The notes under the pieces: generated by a model
Seen by the model: the letters and a program-made list of their open reading frames with translations, nothing else
Database searches by the model: none
What the model was told of the DNA's origin: nothing
NCBI RefSeq assembly: GCF_003259955.1
Contig: NZ_QLMK01000002.1
Location: 62,001-126,000, forward strand
Reading direction: 5' to 3'
Source: Falsochrobactrum ovis
GTDB taxonomy: Bacteria > Pseudomonadota > Alphaproteobacteria > Rhizobiales > Rhizobiaceae
Length of the DNA: 64,000 nt
Made by a program: the position numbers and the translations under genes
Shown here: piece by piece, positions 1 to 8,971 of the stretch
Numbering within the stretch: the first letter of the stretch is position 1
How the letters are laid out: every line of letters begins with the position of its first letter

Positions 1-189
1 GCCCGGCTGCAAGGTCTGTTTGGCTGACGGTGGCGCTGATTGCGTCGGGCTTTCCGTCGCCGTTGCGACTTGCGGAGAAGCTGTTGCAGTTTCTGATTGC
101 CCCTGAATATCAAGTGCAGATTCGGTACTATTACATGCCGCAAGCAGCCCTGCGAGCAACAGCACTACTGATAAGTTTGCTTTGTTCAT
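1..189 (-). CDS. Putative small lipoprotein, cut off by the window edge
   Basis: An open frame of 63 codons runs off the left edge without a stop, so only the N-terminal part is visible. It starts MNKANLSVVLLLAGLLAAC, a classic type II signal peptide with an LLAAC lipobox and Cys19 as the lipidation site. The rest is rich in Thr, Ser, Ala, Gln and Pro, like a flexible lipoprotein linker. An AGGAG lies about 12 bases before the ATG. It follows the M24 hydrolase gene on the same strand by 79 bases and may close the lgt operon. Lgt itself, encoded upstream, would lipidate it. The function is unknown and no domain can be recognised in the visible part. Confidence 0.7.
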   Translation of the reverse strand, partial: MNKANLSVVLLLAGLLAACNSTESALDIQGQSETATASPQVATATESPTQSAPPSAKQTLQPG

Positions 190-268
190 GTCCGGTTCTT
201 GCTCCTGCGAGCGCAGACTTCTCGTGCGCTCATCGCTGTTATCACCGATCAGCGGGAAATTTACAATC

Positions 269-1423
269 TTATCGAGCAACCAGCATGTGGAGAGAATGAC
301 GCGATAATGGTTTTGCCGCGCCATTAGTGGTCAGGTAAGTCTGACCGAGTGTCATTGCGGTGCCGGTGTCAGAATCCGCAACAATTATATGAGCAAAAAG
401 CGTCATGTCCGGCTGAATTGTTTCTGGGTTGCCTGAGTAAAACATTTGCGGGTCCATCCAGGATGGAGCGAAGCGAGCCCCGACTGAATAACCACAAGCA
501 TTCAAACGGTGGCGGGTGAGGCCGTGGGCTTCCATCGTATGGGCATGAGCATCGAAAACATCGCCAAATGTTGAGGCTGGTGTCATCGCAGCTTCCACAG
601 CTTCCATCGCCTCATGGGCGGCATCGAACAATTTGACGTGTTGCTCTGTGGGTTCACCAATAAGGATCGTTCGCATCATCGGGGCATGATAATGACGGTA
701 GACGCCCGACCATTCTAGGGTGAGCTGATCGTTTGTACCCAGAGTTCGGCGGCCCGATTTATAGCGGCATAGCAAGGCGTCCGGACCTGATCCAATCACA
801 TATTCATTGGCCGGATAGTCACCATCGCCAGCAAAATTGGCGCTCATCATGGCGGCAAGTATATCGGCTTCGTTTGCACCGGAATTGGCGAGCTTCAACG
901 CAGCATCCAAGGCGTCATCACTTAGTTCTGCAGCCCGTTTTACGAAAGCGATTTCGGCGGGACTCTTTAAGAGCCTTAAACGATCAACCATTCCTGACGC
1001 ATCAAAAAGCTTGGCAAAGCTTTGCAACTGCTCATCAAGTTTGCGTGCATTAGCGCCAGTCAAACCGTGGGTTTGATACTCAATGCCGATACGGCAGCCG
1101 AGCAAGTCCAGTTCAGTGAGAATATTGCGCAGGTCTACTGCGGGATTGGCCTTTTCCCGGTCGGTCCAGACGACAATATTTTCAATATTGGAAGTATGTC
1201 GCGCTTGTCTGAGATCGGCGGAGCGTGTCAATAACACCATCGAGCCATCTGCCTTAACAATGAGGCATTGGAAAAAGCAAAAGCCGAACGTGTCATAGCC
1301 TGTGAGCCAATACATGCTTTCTTGTGCAAAGAGCAGCAAAGCATCAAGCTTTTCTTCTTCCATTTTGAGGATAAGTCGGTCACGGCGGGCGGCAAATTCT
1401 TTAGGTTCAAAGTGAAGGGCCAT
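269..1423 (-). CDS. M24-fold (creatinase/ectoine-hydrolase-like) hydrolase, probably metal-independent
   Basis: 384 residues with a creatinase N-terminal domain (about 10-145) and a pita-bread M24 domain (about 155-370). The family includes Xaa-Pro dipeptidases and metal-free hydrolases such as creatinase and DoeA-type ectoine hydrolase. The usual metal ligands appear to be missing. Where dipeptidases have the first Asp this protein has Glu237 (LEWSGVYRHYHAP), the second Asp is replaced near Pro248, the GHG-type His reads Tyr312 (ACGYSVG), and the final Glu of the IED motif is not Glu (MTLGQTYLTTNG). I therefore expect a C-N hydrolase rather than a true Xaa-Pro dipeptidase. It starts 10 bases after pgeF ends, so the two are probably co-transcribed. 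The substrate is unknown. Confidence 0.8.
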   Translation of the reverse strand: MALHFEPKEFAARRDRLILKMEEEKLDALLLFAQESMYWLTGYDTFGFCFFQCLIVKADGSMVLLTRSADLRQARHTSNIENIVVWTDREKANPAVDLRNILTELDLLGCRIGIEYQTHGLTGANARKLDEQLQSFAKLFDASGMVDRLRLLKSPAEIAFVKRAAELSDDALDAALKLANSGANEADILAAMMSANFAGDGDYPANEYVIGSGPDALLCRYKSGRRTLGTNDQLTLEWSGVYRHYHAPMMRTILIGEPTEQHVKLFDAAHEAMEAVEAAMTPASTFGDVFDAHAHTMEAHGLTRHRLNACGYSVGARFAPSWMDPQMFYSGNPETIQPDMTLFAHIIVADSDTGTAMTLGQTYLTTNGAAKPLSRHSLHMLVAR

Positions 1424-1433
1424 TGCTTTCTCC

Positions 1434-2231
1434 TCAGGCTTCTATGATGGCTATAGCAGCAATCTGACGGCCATAATCGGCCTCGTTGCGGTGTGTAGCC
1501 CGTCTGTAGGAATAAAACTGTTCTTCGTTTGCATAGGTGCATTGGCGAAGTGCGTCTGCTTTCACACCGGCGCTGGTCAAGCGGTCGATGATAAAGGCCC
1601 AAAGGTCAAATAATTTATGATCTGCTTTAGTGGAAGGCTCAAAATATGTGGTGAAGGCCTGATCCTTATCGATAAATTGCGCATAAAATTCCGGGCCAAC
1701 TTCATAATGATTTGGGCCGATCGTCGGGCCTAAAATGGCTACAATATTTTCGCGCTGGGCACCCAGCTCGATCATCGCATTGATTGTGTTTTCGAGCACG
1801 CCGGTCAAAGCACCGCGCCAGCCCGCATGTGCGGAACCAATGACGCCCGCCTGATGATCAGCAAAAAGAACCGGCCCGCAATCGGCTGAAAGAGCGCCAA
1901 TCGCAATGCCAGGAATTTTGGTTACCATGGCGTCAGCTTTGGGGCGCGGCGCGCCAAAAGGTTTAGTTACCGATATAACATCGGGCGAATGAATTTGGTG
2001 GACTGTTAAAAGATTATCGGGAATTACCCCAAGATAGCCAGCTACACGACGGCGATTTTCCTGCACATTTTGGGGAACATCATCGGAGCCTCCACCGACA
2101 TTGAGACCTGCATAAATGCCGTTTGAAACGCCGCCCTTGCGCGTAAAGAAACCATGAGAAATGGAATGGCCATTTTGTCCGGCAGGGCCATCCAGTAAAT
2201 GGGAGCGAAGCGGTTGAGGCTTTTCGTTCAT
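1434..2231 (-). CDS. pgeF: PgeF/YfiH family multicopper-laccase-like protein (peptidoglycan editing factor)
   Basis: 265 residues, the normal size for the YfiH/LACC1/PgeF family. Members have been described as purine nucleoside phosphorylase/adenosine deaminase-type enzymes, and in E. coli as a factor that removes wrong muropeptides (L-Ser for L-Ala). The conserved zinc-binding positions are visible: HQIHSPDV (His78/His81), ADCGPV (Cys118) and SAHAGWRG (His135). The N-terminal HGFFTRKGGVS block is also typical. It lies 62 bases after the MidA-like methyltransferase gene and 10 bases before the M24 hydrolase, within the lgt operon. The family assignment is firm; the physiological reaction in this organism is inferred. 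Confidence 0.9.
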   Translation of the reverse strand: MNEKPQPLRSHLLDGPAGQNGHSISHGFFTRKGGVSNGIYAGLNVGGGSDDVPQNVQENRRRVAGYLGVIPDNLLTVHQIHSPDVISVTKPFGAPRPKADAMVTKIPGIAIGALSADCGPVLFADHQAGVIGSAHAGWRGALTGVLENTINAMIELGAQRENIVAILGPTIGPNHYEVGPEFYAQFIDKDQAFTTYFEPSTKADHKLFDLWAFIIDRLTSAGVKADALRQCTYANEEQFYSYRRATHRNEADYGRQIAAIAIIEA

Positions 2232-2293
2232 CAGTTTTCTCTTTCAAACGGGCGGATGGTGGGCGACGCGATTGGGCTTGTCAATTGCAGCTT

Positions 2294-3400
2294 TTAGTTA
2301 GGTCTGTTCTGATTGGCTCTCAAAGGGAATATTGATGTTTTACTATCGGCAATAGCCAGTACTTTAAACAGGTCTCCCATCTGATCGGGCGCAGCGAGGC
2401 GCTCGACATCCTGACGAAGTTTGTTTTGAAAATCGTCTCCTCGGCCTGACCCTAATCTTCCGGCGCGTTCGATCAATCCCATGGCGAGAAGAAATTCTCC
2501 CTGAGTCATGGTTCCCGTTTTACAACCAGAACGAATTGCTATTTCTTCCAAATGCTGGAAGTCAACATGACTTGTCAGATCTGCTATGCCAGGATTGGCG
2601 AATACGTCATCATAAGCGTGTTTAAGCATGGCCTGTAAAGTGTCGCCAAAGCCTGATTTCAAATGCCCGTAATCGATTGTTAATGCTGCGCCCCGGCTGG
2701 TTGCGATACGTTCTGAGATTTGTTGCATCAAAGCGGCGCGCGATGGGGCCACTTCGAAAATAGTGCCCTCTGGTGTGGCATTATGGTCTTTTGGCAAAAG
2801 CGATGCGTCGATCCCTGCAACACCACTCACGAACTGAAAGTTTCCGGCCTCATCCAGACCGATCAGACGTTCGACAAAGCGACCATCGTATTTAACAAAT
2901 TGCCGGATGGGAAGCGCGTCAAAGAGTTCATTTGAAACAAGGATAAGCGGACCGTGGGGAACGGCATCAAAGCGGTCTATCCATTGAATATTGATTTCAA
3001 AGGAGCCGAGCACTTCTTTTTGACGTTCGATAAGTCGGGGGCTTGTTTCGACCAAAACGACTTTTGCGGATTTTGCCAAGCTTGGCGCTAGCTGCGTAAT
3101 TGTTCGCAGCATATCGTTCATCAAAGTTGCACGGCCGGGGCCGATTTCGCACAGAACAATATCGCTTGGCTTTTCAAGGGCATGCCAAATGCCAATGGAC
3201 CAGATCGCGATCAGTTCCCCAAACATCTGACTAATGTCAGGGGCAGTTATAAAATCGCCTTGGGTTCCGAAAGGATCGCGCGTCATGTAATAGCCAAAGT
3301 CCGGGTCACTCAGACATATGGTCATATATTCAGAGACGCTGATCGGCCCAGACGTTTCAATGAGCCGCTGGATACGGGTTTTTAAAGACGTATTATTCAT
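2294..3400 (-). CDS. MidA/NDUFAF7-like SAM-dependent methyltransferase
   Basis: 368 residues of the COG1565 family, related to mitochondrial NDUFAF7, which methylates an arginine in a complex I subunit. The SAM-binding motif I is visible as [16 protein letters not shown], preceded by the family signature [21 protein letters not shown] chose the ATG at 3400 ([10 protein letters not shown]) instead of the start 14 codons upstream, because it gives an 8-base overlap with the lgt stop, a normal coupled arrangement, and because family members begin near this point. It is the second gene of the lgt operon. That it methylates complex I here is an inference from the family. Confidence 0.87.
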   Translation of the reverse strand: MNNTSLKTRIQRLIETSGPISVSEYMTICLSDPDFGYYMTRDPFGTQGDFITAPDISQMFGELIAIWSIGIWHALEKPSDIVLCEIGPGRATLMNDMLRTITQLAPSLAKSAKVVLVETSPRLIERQKEVLGSFEINIQWIDRFDAVPHGPLILVSNELFDALPIRQFVKYDGRFVERLIGLDEAGNFQFVSGVAGIDASLLPKDHNATPEGTIFEVAPSRAALMQQISERIATSRGAALTIDYGHLKSGFGDTLQAMLKHAYDDVFANPGIADLTSHVDFQHLEEIAIRSGCKTGTMTQGEFLLAMGLIERAGRLGSGRGDDFQNKLRQDVERLAAPDQMGDLFKVLAIADSKTSIFPLRANQNRPN

Positions 3401-4235
3401 TCGTGGCAGCCCGGTTAGCGCGCCAAATTGCCCAAAAACCAAACAGTACCATTGGTAGTGTTAAGATCATTCCCATAGTCAGCCAACCACCAAAAATATA
3501 GCCCAATTGGGCATCTGGCTCGCGGTAGAATTCAACGAGAATACGGCTTAGCCCGTATCCCGCAACAAAGGTGCCTGCAATATAGCCCGGCTTTTTCAGC
3601 TTGCGGCCTACCCAAGTGAGGATGAAAAGCACAAAAAACAGAACCAGCCCTTCAAGCAGAGCTTCGTAGATTTGGCTCGGATGGCGCGGCAGCGGACCGC
3701 CATTGGGGAAATATACCGCCCAAGGCACGTCACTTACTCGGCCCCATAATTCCTGATTGATGAAATTTGCGACCCGCACCAGACCTAGGCCGACTGGTAC
3801 GCCTGCAGCAATAGTATCAAACATGCTCCAAACGGGAATGTTCCGGGAGCGGGCAAACCATATCATCGCGAGAGTTGTGCCGATAATTCCGCCGTGAAAA
3901 GACATTCCACCGTCCCACACGGCTGGGATCGCAAGCGGATTGGCGAGATAGAAAGGCAGATTATAAAATAATACATATCCAAGCCGACCACCCAGAACGA
4001 CGCCAAGCGCGGCCCAGATAACAAAATCGTCCAAAGTGTCGGCCTGCATCGGCGGATGGTTGTTGGCCCAAAGCCGGTGATTGTTCAGCAATTTCTTGCC
4101 ATACCACCAAGCAAATAATATGCCGACAACATAGCCTAAACCATACCAATGGATGGCTATGGGGCCGATCGAAAAAATGATTGGGTCAATAGGTGGAAAA
4201 GCAAGGCCCGAAACCGGAGTCGGTGTTATTGTCAT
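3393..4235 (-). CDS. lgt: Prolipoprotein diacylglyceryl transferase
   Basis: 280 residues, an inner-membrane enzyme that moves diacylglycerol from phosphatidylglycerol to the lipobox cysteine of prolipoproteins, the first step of lipoprotein maturation. The diagnostic features are [10 protein letters not shown] near the N terminus, [10 protein letters not shown], the GGMSFHGG motif, and [13 protein letters not shown] with its essential Arg and Asn, followed by [13 protein letters not shown]. Seven hydrophobic segments can be counted. It is the first gene of a minus-strand operon, divergent from the UbiK-like gene with a shared promoter region at 4236-4386. Several lipoproteins in this window are likely substrates. 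Confidence 0.96.
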   Translation of the reverse strand: MTITPTPVSGLAFPPIDPIIFSIGPIAIHWYGLGYVVGILFAWWYGKKLLNNHRLWANNHPPMQADTLDDFVIWAALGVVLGGRLGYVLFYNLPFYLANPLAIPAVWDGGMSFHGGIIGTTLAMIWFARSRNIPVWSMFDTIAAGVPVGLGLVRVANFINQELWGRVSDVPWAVYFPNGGPLPRHPSQIYEALLEGLVLFFVLFILTWVGRKLKKPGYIAGTFVAGYGLSRILVEFYREPDAQLGYIFGGWLTMGMILTLPMVLFGFWAIWRANRAATNE

Positions 4236-4386
4236 TCAATCACTCCATTTTTACAAATTACGGGCAGTCGAAAACAAATCGTAAAGCAGTGAGAACGCAT
4301 CTGTTTTTCAGTTTTGCATAGTCGAGCTTGCAACGGAACGGGTACAGCCCTATTTCCAAAAGAGGTTTTTAACAAGGAAGAAAGCC

Positions 4387-4707
4387 ATGACCAGCGGATC
4401 AAATCGGGTACTCGACGAGCTCGCCAAGCTTGTGACGGATGCTGCCGGAGCAGCGCAAGGTGTGAGGCGTGAAATGGAAACCGCGCTGCGCTCGCAAGGG
4501 GAGCGTGTGCTCAATACGCTTGATGTAGTGCAACGCGAAGACTTCGAAGCAGTGCGCGAATTGGCCATCAAAGCACGTGCGGAAAACAGCGAATTGGTCG
4601 CAAAAATCGAAGCACTCGAAGCGCGAATTGCGACTTTGGAAGCTCATTCAGGCGCTCATCAGGACGAAAAAGCTGATTCTGATGCAAAATCCAAAGGAAA
4701 ATCATAA
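4387..4707 (+). CDS. UbiK-like accessory factor (BMFP family)
   Basis: 106 residues of the BMFP/YqiC family. In enterobacteria the homologue UbiK assists ubiquinone synthesis, and a Brucella member has been studied as a trimeric coiled-coil protein with membrane-fusing activity. The sequence has the expected plan: an N-terminal amphipathic helix (VLDELAKLVTDAAGAAQGV) and the block REDFEAVRELAIKARAENSE, followed by a leucine-rich coiled coil (LVAKIEALEARIATLEA) and a short charged tail. AAGGAAGAAAGCC precedes the ATG. The gene stands alone and diverges from lgt. No transmembrane helix is present. Confidence 0.85.
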   Translation: MTSGSNRVLDELAKLVTDAAGAAQGVRREMETALRSQGERVLNTLDVVQREDFEAVRELAIKARAENSELVAKIEALEARIATLEAHSGAHQDEKADSDAKSKGKS

Positions 4708-5129
4708 TTTTTTATTAACAGGCTGCAAGCGGCAAAAACCCTTGTCTTAGAATCGCTTAAGGCAGGGGTGGCAGCCCAACCGTTTCATATTTCCACACCC
4801 TTTAATGCCCGTTTTCATAAAAGGGCTAGCGTTCAGATTCAGCATCAATAGACTGAAAACACTACATGATTCGTAACAGGGTCAGGTAGGCGGCGATAGG
4901 AGACCTTTTAGGTCTCGCGTCTTTCGCGTCGCTTTTCAGTATCAGTTGCGTATGTGCGTGTGCCAATGGGGTGCTTGCATGCCTTCGGGTATGCCGAAGT
5001 TCCTCAGCCGATCAATTCGTGCCTCATTTCCGCGTTGTCGCGTGAGGATGACGGACGGGGTGCAGGGAAGCCCTGCGCTGGAAATTATTTGGGGGTGTTT
5101 CCGAACACTTCCTAGAACAGGAAACGGAC
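4708..5129. other. Non-coding region with two strong hairpins
   Basis: About 420 bases without a credible gene between the UbiK-like and YbjN genes. Two perfect or near-perfect stems are visible. GAGACCT-TTT-AGGTCTC lies at 4900-4916. GCATGCC-TTCG-GGTATGC lies at 4977-4994, a UUCG tetraloop with one G-U pair, which is typical of stable structured RNA. Neither is followed by a T-run, so they do not look like terminators. The region could be a structured 5' leader of the YbjN gene or a separate RNA. Confidence 0.4.
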
Positions 5130-5630
5130 ATGAGTCTTCTTGAGCTTGAATTTGCCCGTGAAGCGCATCCTGTGGATGTTATCGAACACGTCGCGAATTC
5201 AAACGACTGGACGTTCGAGCGGACTGGCGACGATGAAATCGCCATATCAGTGGCGGGACACTGGACGGATTACCACATCTCGTTTTCTTGGATGGAAGAT
5301 TTCGAGGCATTGCATCTCGCCTGCGCTTTCGACATCAAAGTGGCAGAGCCTCGGGTCAATGAAGTCATGCGTTTGCTTTCTCTCATCAATGAAAAATTGC
5401 TGATGGGGCATTTCGACCTTTGGCAGCAAGAGGGTGCGATAATGTACAGGCAATCGCTGCTTCTCGCCGGTGGGGCTGAACCCACAAGCCGGCAGGTCGA
5501 AGTGTTGCTTTCTGCTGCGCTTGAAGCTTGTGAGAACTATTTTCAAGCGTTCCAATTTGTCGTTTGGTCGGGCGCTACTGCGCAAAAATCGCTCGAAAGC
5601 GTGGTGTTTGAAACCGTTGGTCGAGCCTGA
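5130..5630 (+). CDS. YbjN domain-containing protein
   Basis: 166 residues of the YbjN family, a T3SS-chaperone-like fold found widely in alphaproteobacteria; E. coli YbjN affects motility and stress tolerance. Typical blocks include the N-terminal HPVDVIEHVANSNDWTFERT, the central LINEKLLMGHFDLW and the C-terminal region with a run of aromatics (CENYFQAFQFVVW). AGGAAACGGAC precedes the ATG. The CsaA-like gene follows 24 bases after its stop, so the two are likely co-transcribed. In related genomes I recall proC lying between these two genes; it is not here. The molecular role is unknown. Confidence 0.85.
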   Translation: MSLLELEFAREAHPVDVIEHVANSNDWTFERTGDDEIAISVAGHWTDYHISFSWMEDFEALHLACAFDIKVAEPRVNEVMRLLSLINEKLLMGHFDLWQQEGAIMYRQSLLLAGGAEPTSRQVEVLLSAALEACENYFQAFQFVVWSGATAQKSLESVVFETVGRA

Positions 5631-5654
5631 GTTTTTTAGGGTTGGAGGGGGGAA

Positions 5655-5945
5655 ATGAGTGAAAAAGAACTGATCAGCTGGGATGATTTCGAAAAAGTTG
5701 ATATTCGCACAGGGACAATTGTTGAAGCAGAGTCATTTCCTCAAGCGCGAAAGCCAGCCTATAAATTGAAGATCGATTTTGGCGAAAAGATCGGGATAAA
5801 AAAATCTTCAGCGCAGATTACCAAACATTATAAGCCGGAAGAACTCGTAGGCAAACAAGTGCTGGCGGTCGTAAATTTCCCGCCACGGCAAATTGGCCCG
5901 TTCATTTCCGATAAGTCGGTGCCAAATGGTGGAAAATTGTTTTAG
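5655..5945 (+). CDS. CsaA-like tRNA-binding protein with an internal deletion
   Basis: 96 residues of the CsaA/EMAPII-type OB-fold family, which binds structured RNA and has been linked to secretion chaperoning. The core is intact: [40 protein letters not shown] and [13 protein letters not shown]. After PFIS the usual segment of about 19 residues (a conserved EVLxLG strand, a loop, then a DVVLL-type strand) is absent. The sequence jumps straight to [11 protein letters not shown], the normal C-terminal end. Relatives are about 110 residues long. The reading frame stays open, so this is an in-frame deletion and not a frameshift. Whether the protein still folds or dimerises is unclear. Confidence 0.85.
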   Translation: MSEKELISWDDFEKVDIRTGTIVEAESFPQARKPAYKLKIDFGEKIGIKKSSAQITKHYKPEELVGKQVLAVVNFPPRQIGPFISDKSVPNGGKLF

Positions 5946-6008
5946 GCAAGGCACTTTGCTTTAAGCGGGAGCAGGCCGACGCGTTGTTTGACGTGTTTAT
6001 TCGCCCGC

Positions 6009-6046
6009 ACTCGCAGATATCATGCTGTGACCGAGTAGCTGCGAGT
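6009..6046 (+). terminator. Possible terminator after the CsaA-like gene
   Basis: An 8-base inverted repeat, ACTCGCAG with CTGCGAGT, surrounds a 22-base loop and is followed by AGGCTTTTCTT. The loop is long and the T-tract is broken, so this is a weak candidate. Confidence 0.3.
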
Positions 6047-6116
6047 AGGCTTTTCTTATAGATTTGGCGCATTGGTTTTGGCGTTTGGCGGCACGCCTAT
6101 GGATATACGCCAGATC

Positions 6117-7508
6117 TCAGGCTGGGATGCGAATGACCGCACGCAGCCCGCCTATCGGCGCCTTATCAAGGGTAATATCACCGCCATGAGTTCGGGCAAT
6201 GTCACGCGCGATTGCCAAGCCTAATCCGCCCGTGCCGCCTGCGTCTTGAGTGCGTGCTTCATCCAGTCTGACAAAGGGCTTGAAAGCATCTTCACGTCGA
6301 TCTTCGGGAATTCCAGGGCCGTCATCGTCAACGATAATGGTTAGCCATCCATCGCCATGAACAATGGATAGTTCGACATTCTGCGCGTGACGGAAAGAAT
6401 TGGAAACCAAATTGCTGACGAGGCGGGAAAAAGAGTTGGGGCGCACATAAACTTCGCGATCGCCTTCCAGCTTATAAGTGAAGCCTCGCTCTTTCAAAAA
6501 CGCTTCATTTTCAAGTTTTTCACATAGAGTCACAATGTCATACTGGCATGTTTCTTCAGATCCTTCTCCACGTGCGAAGGCGAGATAGCCTTCCAACATG
6601 GTTTGCATATCGGCGATGTCCTGATTAAGCGGTTCGACGTCGATTGCCTGTCCAGCTAATGCCAATTGCAGCTTAAACCGGGTAAGGATCGTTCGCAGAT
6701 CGTGGCTAACGCCAGAAAGCATCGCGGTGCGCTGTTCGATTTGTCTTTCAATACGCGAGCGCATTTGCACAAAGGCAATGCCGGCGCGGCGCACCTCTTC
6801 GGCACCATGAGGTCTAAAACCTTCAGGCATCGGACGGCCTTTGCCGAAACTCTCGGCTGCTTCGGCAAGTTGTTGGATGGGCTTTATTTGATTGCGTAAA
6901 AACGCAATGGCGATGATTAGGAGCACGAGTGCGGTACCAATCATCCAGGTTAGGAAAATGCCCGTATTGGATGCATAAGCCTGACTGCGCCGGGCAAAAA
7001 CTCGCAAGACTTTATCGCCAAGATTGATGCGTATTTCAATCAGGTCTGAATCGCCGACCGTATCAACCCAAAACGGACGGTTGATCTGTCGGGTAATTTC
7101 TTCGCTAAGAAAATAATCAAGAATGGCAAAAAATGGTTTTGGGCCTGGTGGGGGCAGGGGATCAGGGGGCAAGATAGAAATATTTAGCCCAAGCCGCTGC
7201 TGCGCAATACGGATAAGATTGTCATACCCGGGTTCCTGCGGGTAAGTCTCGAGAATATCAATTATACCGGAGATATCACGCACCACCGCGGTGGAGAGAC
7301 GCTCCGTTACCATCTGCCAATGACGCTCCATGAACACATAGGCTATCACCGATTGGAGCAGGACCATTGGCGCGATGATAATGATCAATGAACGCGCATA
7401 AAGGCCCTTTGGCATTCGGCGCGCAAACCAGCGCGTGATCTGTCTCCAGAGCGATTTCATTGTGTCAGGATACTCCAAGCCCTTGAGCGCCGATAGTAGG
7501 CGCATCAC
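6117..7508 (-). CDS. EnvZ-like sensor histidine kinase
   Basis: 463 residues with the EnvZ layout. There is an N-terminal membrane helix (about 40-60), a periplasmic region of roughly 120 residues containing an unusual proline run (LPPDPLPPPGPKP), a second helix (about 183-203) and a HAMP linker. The phosphoacceptor box is SGVSHDLRTILTRFKLQL with His269. The ATPase domain shows an N-box (LVSNLVSNSFRHA), a G1 box (DDDGPGIPEDRR) and a G2 box (GGTGGLGLAI). The true start may be the Met at 7460 (MKSLWRQ), 16 codons downstream, as in relatives. It lies 114 bases after the response regulator gene and is its likely partner. The signal sensed is unknown. Confidence 0.9.
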   Translation of the reverse strand: MMRLLSALKGLEYPDTMKSLWRQITRWFARRMPKGLYARSLIIIIAPMVLLQSVIAYVFMERHWQMVTERLSTAVVRDISGIIDILETYPQEPGYDNLIRIAQQRLGLNISILPPDPLPPPGPKPFFAILDYFLSEEITRQINRPFWVDTVGDSDLIEIRINLGDKVLRVFARRSQAYASNTGIFLTWMIGTALVLLIIAIAFLRNQIKPIQQLAEAAESFGKGRPMPEGFRPHGAEEVRRAGIAFVQMRSRIERQIEQRTAMLSGVSHDLRTILTRFKLQLALAGQAIDVEPLNQDIADMQTMLEGYLAFARGEGSEETCQYDIVTLCEKLENEAFLKERGFTYKLEGDREVYVRPNSFSRLVSNLVSNSFRHAQNVELSIVHGDGWLTIIVDDDGPGIPEDRREDAFKPFVRLDEARTQDAGGTGGLGLAIARDIARTHGGDITLDKAPIGGLRAVIRIPA

Positions 7509-7622
7509 TGGCGAGAATCATAGAGCGCCGCGAAACCATTCCCGCATTGCGGTGCGGATTTCTAACTTTCTCGATGATCAGTGTGCCGTGTCCTGAAATG
7601 GGGAAGGCTCCGGATTATGGTA

Positions 7623-8345
7623 TTATTCAATACTCAATTTGTAACCTATTCCGCGAACGGTTTGCAGCCATACGGGGTTTGCCGGGTCCTGTTCGATCTT
7701 GCGACGAAGCCGATTGATCTGCACGTCGATCGTTCGCTCGCCAACCTCGCCATCCTGACCGGTGAGTTCGTGGCGTGGAATTGTTTCTCCAGCGCGTTCG
7801 GCAAATATCACCATTATGTCTTGTTCGCGCTCGGTAAGCTTGATGGGTTCTGCGCCTTTTTTAAGCTCCCGACGCGGAATGAAAAAAGTATAAGGCCCGA
7901 ACACAATCTGTTCGATTTTGAGCGGGGATGGCGACGCTCCACGACGTAAGATATTATTGATGCGCAATATGAGTTCGCGTGGGTCGAAAGGCTTGGGCAG
8001 ATAATCATCTGCACCAGCGGCAAGACCATCAATTCGACTATCGGTCTCAGAAAGCGCCGTCAGCATGAGAATCGGCACATTCTTATGTTCGCGCAATGAT
8101 TTTGTCAGAGCAACGCCAGTTTCACCCGGCATCATAACGTCGAGGATCAGAAGATCGAAATCTATGCCTTCAAGCTTGCGTCGGGCTTCAGCGGCATTTG
8201 CTGCCATAGTAACCCGGAACCCGCTAGTGGAGAGATATTGTGAAAGAAGGCTGCGGATACGTGTGTCGTCATCAACGACCAAGAGGTGAGGTGCGTCATC
8301 CGAAAGAACGTTTTCTTCTACAGCCATGGCGACGATCGATCCCAT
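7623..8345 (-). CDS. OmpR-family response regulator
   Basis: 240 residues: a receiver domain (about 20-135) and a winged-helix DNA-binding domain (about 145-240). Receiver landmarks are the acidic DDDTR pocket, the phosphorylated Asp in LLILDVMMPG, the Thr of MLTALSETDS and the Lys of DYLPKPFDP. The C-terminal domain carries LTEREQDIMVIFAE and the recognition region GERTIDVQINRLRRKIEQDP. It sits just upstream of the EnvZ-like kinase on the same strand, and a MarR regulator precedes it. Together they look like an envelope-stress or osmotic-type two-component system. The targets cannot be read from the sequence. Confidence 0.93.
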   Translation of the reverse strand: MGSIVAMAVEENVLSDDAPHLLVVDDDTRIRSLLSQYLSTSGFRVTMAANAAEARRKLEGIDFDLLILDVMMPGETGVALTKSLREHKNVPILMLTALSETDSRIDGLAAGADDYLPKPFDPRELILRINNILRRGASPSPLKIEQIVFGPYTFFIPRRELKKGAEPIKLTEREQDIMVIFAERAGETIPRHELTGQDGEVGERTIDVQINRLRRKIEQDPANPVWLQTVRGIGYKLSIE

Positions 8346-8413
8346 TTCTGTTCCTGTTTACGACACAGCTTATGCTGTTCTTGAATTATCTTAGCCAGTG
8401 AATGCAACCACGT

Positions 8414-8971
8414 CTATTGAGAGATTTGCTTCGCAGCATTCTCGCGGGGTTTAGATTCTTGATTTTCTGTGGCTGCAAAATCATCGATTTGGCGGCGGCG
8501 TTCTGGATTGACCATATTGTAAAGAAAACGTTCGAGAAGGTCGCGGTCACTAGCGGAAAAACCGTCCAATGCGCGTTCGATACGATGGGACTGTGGCAAG
8601 GCAAGGGCTAAGGCAAGCTCCCGGCCAGTTTTGGTTGGATAAAGTTTTCGATGGCGTCGGTCATGCAGCCCGGTTGCCTGTACTACGTGCCCCTTATCAA
8701 TCAATTGCTTAAGAACGCGTGACAAGCTCTGCTTGGTAATACGCAGGACTTCCAATAATTCAGCGACGGTCATGCCTGGCTTACGGTTTATAAAATAAAG
8801 TACGCGGTGATGAGCACGACCAAATCCGAGCTTTTCAAGGATTAAATCTGGATCAGCGGTGAAATCGCGATAAGAAAAAAACAGCAGTTCAATGACGTCG
8901 AGGTTTGATGCCTCCAAAGAGGTCAATGGTCTGCTAATATAATTCATGTCGTTCGTCGAATTCACATCCAA
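8414..8971 (-). CDS. MarR-family transcriptional regulator
   Basis: 185 residues with a MarR winged helix. The helix-turn-helix region is visible as PGMTVAELLEVLRITKQSLSR, followed by the wing LHDRRHRKLYPTKTGRELA. The C-terminal helices form the usual dimerisation region. A tail of about 20 polar residues after the last helix is longer than in most members. It is transcribed towards the two-component pair with 68 bases between them. It may regulate itself or the pair, which is inference from position only. The ligand is unknown. Confidence 0.9.
   Translation of the reverse strand: MDVNSTNDMNYISRPLTSLEASNLDVIELLFFSYRDFTADPDLILEKLGFGRAHHRVLYFINRKPGMTVAELLEVLRITKQSLSRVLKQLIDKGHVVQATGLHDRRHRKLYPTKTGRELALALALPQSHRIERALDGFSASDRDLLERFLYNMVNPERRRQIDDFAATENQESKPRENAAKQISQ

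Noticed and set aside
30-299. Open frame of 89 codons on the plus strand at the left edge
   Set aside because: It lies antisense to a well-formed lipoprotein start with a lipobox, has no ribosome binding site and no domain pattern.
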